DNA from: Clostridia bacterium
GTDB taxonomy: Bacteria; Bacillota; Clostridia; Oscillospirales; CAG-272
Length of the DNA stretch: 64,000 nucleotides
Direction of reading: 5' to 3'
NCBI GenBank assembly: GCA_017621655.1
Contig: JAGASS010000016.1
Coordinates: 100,984 to 164,983 of the forward strand
Shown piece by piece: positions 62,502 through 64,000 of the stretch. The translations under genes and the position numbers were made by a program. The notes below the pieces were generated by a model. It saw only the letters and a program-made list of their open reading frames with translations. It did not search any database and had not been told where the DNA came from. Position 1 is the stretch's first letter. Every line of letters begins with the position of its first letter.

Positions 62502-63836
62502 ATGTTAAAAGCAGGATTTTCACGAGTTAACGTTAACCCGATGATGGGTATCGAGGTTGCCGGATATTTTATTCAGAGACTGGCAGACGGTATTCTCGAT
62601 GATCTCGAGGCAAACACTGTTTCAATATCGCTTGGTGATAAGAGACAGGTCTTTGTTTCGGTAGACTCGTGTCACCTTGAAAAGAACGTTATCGCCGAAG
62701 TTGTACGCATCTGCAAAGAGAAATACAATATTCCCGAGGGAACCGTTCATGTAAACGCTACGCATACGCACACCTCGCCTCATAACAGTCTCGAGTCTAA
62801 CGATCCGCTTATAAAGCAGTATTCCGAGATGCTTGTTCTTAAGCTTGTAGATGCTGTTAAATTTGCAATCGACGATGAAAAGCCCGCAAAGCTCGGATTC
62901 GGTAAGAGCAACGCTCCCCACATCGGCTTCTGCCGCCGCTTTATCATGAAGGACGGCTCTATCAGAACAAATCCCGGCGCAGGCAACCCCAATATTCTTA
63001 AACCGATAAGCGAGATCGATCAGGAAGTAAGCGTTCTTCGCTTCGACCGTGAGGGCGCGAATACCATCGTTATGGTAAACTATGCAAACCATCCCGACGT
63101 TGTCGGCGGCTGCAAGCTTTCTGCTGACTGGCCCGGATTTGCAAGAAGAGTGTTTGAAAAGGCGATCGACAATACCTCCCTCGCGTTTTATAACGGCGCT
63201 CTCGGCGATATTAACCACGTTAACGTGTTCCCGAAGGGCGGAGACAATAACGACCTTACAAACGATTTTGACGACGTTATGCGCGGTTACGGTCATGCAC
63301 GTCACATGGGTAACGTTGTTGCCGCTGCTGTAATGCAGGTATATGACAAGGTAGAGTACGTTGAGCCGGATACCTTCAATTATAAGACAATTACCGTAAA
63401 CGTTCCTGCAAATAAGGCAAAGGAAGAGGAGCTTCCCGAAGCTATCCGTATAAACGACCTCCACAATGCGGGCAGAGATAACGAGCTTCCCTATGAAGGA
63501 ATGGAGCTTACTACTGTTGTTGCAGAGGCAGGCAGAATGGTCAATATGATGAACGCTCCCGATTATTTCGGAACAGGCGTGTCTGCGGCTAAGCTTGGCA
63601 GGATCGGATTCATCACTATGCCGGGTGAAGCATTCTCCGACATCCAGGTCGCACTTAAGAAGGCAGAGGGATATGACTGTGTCTTCGTTATCGGTCTTGC
63701 TGACGAATACTCGGGATATTTCCCGATGATGAGCGCATACGACGAGGGTGGATACGAAGCAAGAAGCTCACGTTTCCGTGCAGGTGTCGGTGAACTCTAT
63801 ATCGAAGAAGGCAAAAAGCTTCTCGAATCGCTTTAA
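62502..63836 (+). CDS. Neutral/alkaline ceramidase-family hydrolase
   Basis: A 444-residue protein of the neutral/alkaline non-lysosomal ceramidase family (N-terminal domain type). It begins KAGFSRVNVNPMMGIEVAGYF and has VDSCHLE, the zinc-ligand region NATHTHTSPHNS, NYANHPDVVGG and NGALGDINH. Bacterial members often lack the C-terminal domain of true ceramidases, and this one has no signal peptide, so a different substrate is likely. It lies divergent from the GDPD-GH operon and may belong to the same pathway. Confidence 0.85.
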   Translation: MLKAGFSRVNVNPMMGIEVAGYFIQRLADGILDDLEANTVSISLGDKRQVFVSVDSCHLEKNVIAEVVRICKEKYNIPEGTVHVNATHTHTSPHNSLESNDPLIKQYSEMLVLKLVDAVKFAIDDEKPAKLGFGKSNAPHIGFCRRFIMKDGSIRTNPGAGNPNILKPISEIDQEVSVLRFDREGANTIVMVNYANHPDVVGGCKLSADWPGFARRVFEKAIDNTSLAFYNGALGDINHVNVFPKGGDNNDLTNDFDDVMRGYGHARHMGNVVAAAVMQVYDKVEYVEPDTFNYKTITVNVPANKAKEEELPEAIRINDLHNAGRDNELPYEGMELTTVVAEAGRMVNMMNAPDYFGTGVSAAKLGRIGFITMPGEAFSDIQVALKKAEGYDCVFVIGLADEYSGYFPMMSAYDEGGYEARSSRFRAGVGELYIEEGKKLLESL

Positions 63837-63860
63837 TATGAAAAGCTCTCAACGAAACCG

Positions 63861-64000
63861 TGAAGTGAACCCCAAAGTTTAGACAAAATCAAATATTAAA
63901 TCATTTGCGAATGAGCTCGGTATTGAACTGGGCTCATTCCTTTTAGTTTGAGAGATATTCTCTCGTTATTGTAGTAATGAATATACTCTTCCAACTTTTC
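63861..64000 (-). mobile_element. End of an IS3-family insertion sequence (truncated by window edge)
   Basis: The 3' end of an IS3/IS150-type transposase lies at 63896-64000, and a terminal-repeat-like sequence TGAAGTGAACCCCAAAGTTT with AGACA lies at 63861-63885. The terminus resembles other IS3-family ends with the TG start and CCCCAAA core. The insertion lies 24 bases after the ceramidase-like stop codon. Confidence 0.75.
63896..64000 (-). CDS. IS3-family transposase OrfB, C-terminal fragment
   Basis: The last 34 residues plus stop, open at the window edge. The residues EYIHYYNNERISLKLKGMSP and VQYRAHSQ match the conserved C-terminus of the IS3/IS150 DDE integrase-type transposase (YNNxRxxxxLxxxSPxxyR). 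The catalytic residues are outside the window. Confidence 0.85.
   Translation of the reverse strand, partial: EKLEEYIHYYNNERISLKLKGMSPVQYRAHSQMI

Noticed and set aside
62622..63464. 280-residue minus-strand frame opposite the ceramidase-like gene
   Set aside because: The plus-strand gene has a family signature and ribosome binding site, and the opposite frame has neither.

Overview
The window looks like a chromosomal segment of an anaerobic Bacillota bacterium of the class Clostridia, probably a gut Oscillospirales- or Christensenellales-like lineage. The reasons are the Gram-positive gene set (WhiA, CtpA, FtsEX with a PcsB/EnvC-like hydrolase, a SpoIID-domain protein), an IspH-ribosomal protein S1 fusion typical of Clostridia, Thr/Asp/Pro-rich cell-surface linkers, moderate GC and strong GGAGG ribosome binding sites. 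The lineage is an inference from gene content only. Most genes lie on the + strand in tight housekeeping operons.

1-8.2 kb: the 3' end of a type II topoisomerase A subunit, sn-glycerol-1-phosphate dehydrogenase (AraM/EgsA type), a small secreted protein, a SpoIID/LytB-domain surface protein with a perfect DTTVE minisatellite, a GpsA-like glycerol-3-phosphate dehydrogenase, an unknown P-loop protein, and a sigma factor with a large C-terminal extension and an apparently shortened region 2. 8.2-9.7 kb (minus): a four-helix membrane protein and an M23 peptidase.

9.8-27.3 kb: a long + strand run behind a consensus promoter: nusB, a TsaD-like paralogue, xseA, xseB, ispA, tlyA, nadK, argR, recN, tyrS, murB, whiA, a sugar isomerase/epimerase-like gene, dnaE and a class A penicillin-binding protein. 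27.3-36.6 kb is accessory: ppa, a MATE exporter, a 1218-residue surface protein, an AraC regulator, a second anchored surface protein, a conserved unknown protein and a YdcF-family protein. 36.7-41.7 kb: tRNA-Leu(GAG), hisS, then divergent cmk-plsC-ispH/rpsA. 41.8-51.4 kb: rsmE, a PucR/CdaR-type regulator, ftsE, ftsX, an FtsEX-type hydrolase, ctpA, greA, lysS and an amidohydrolase. FtsX is unusual: about 180 residues resembling InlB/Listeria-Bacteroides repeats are inserted in its extracellular loop.

51.5-61.9 kb: a minus-strand catabolic-looking operon with one visible promoter at its head. Its order is a glycerophosphodiester phosphodiesterase-like gene, a PHP phosphatase, three tandem paralogues (722-724 aa) of an uncharacterised TIM-barrel glycosidase-like protein, a PfkB sugar kinase, a zinc-dependent polyol/sugar dehydrogenase and a small glycine-rich membrane protein. 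Each paralogue is preceded by a copy of the last bases of the PHP gene, which records how the array grew. The opposite strand carries a small membrane protein and a ceramidase-family protein, then the end of an IS3-family element that runs off the window. This operon and the modified FtsX are the best candidates for undescribed biology.

Twelve near-consensus vegetative promoters are visible, all with a 17-nt spacer, and nine carry an extended -10 TGn. Almost every transcription unit end in the accessory part has a perfect hairpin terminator. No CRISPR array, rRNA operon, prophage or riboswitch was recognised, and no stretch over 300 bases lacks a gene.
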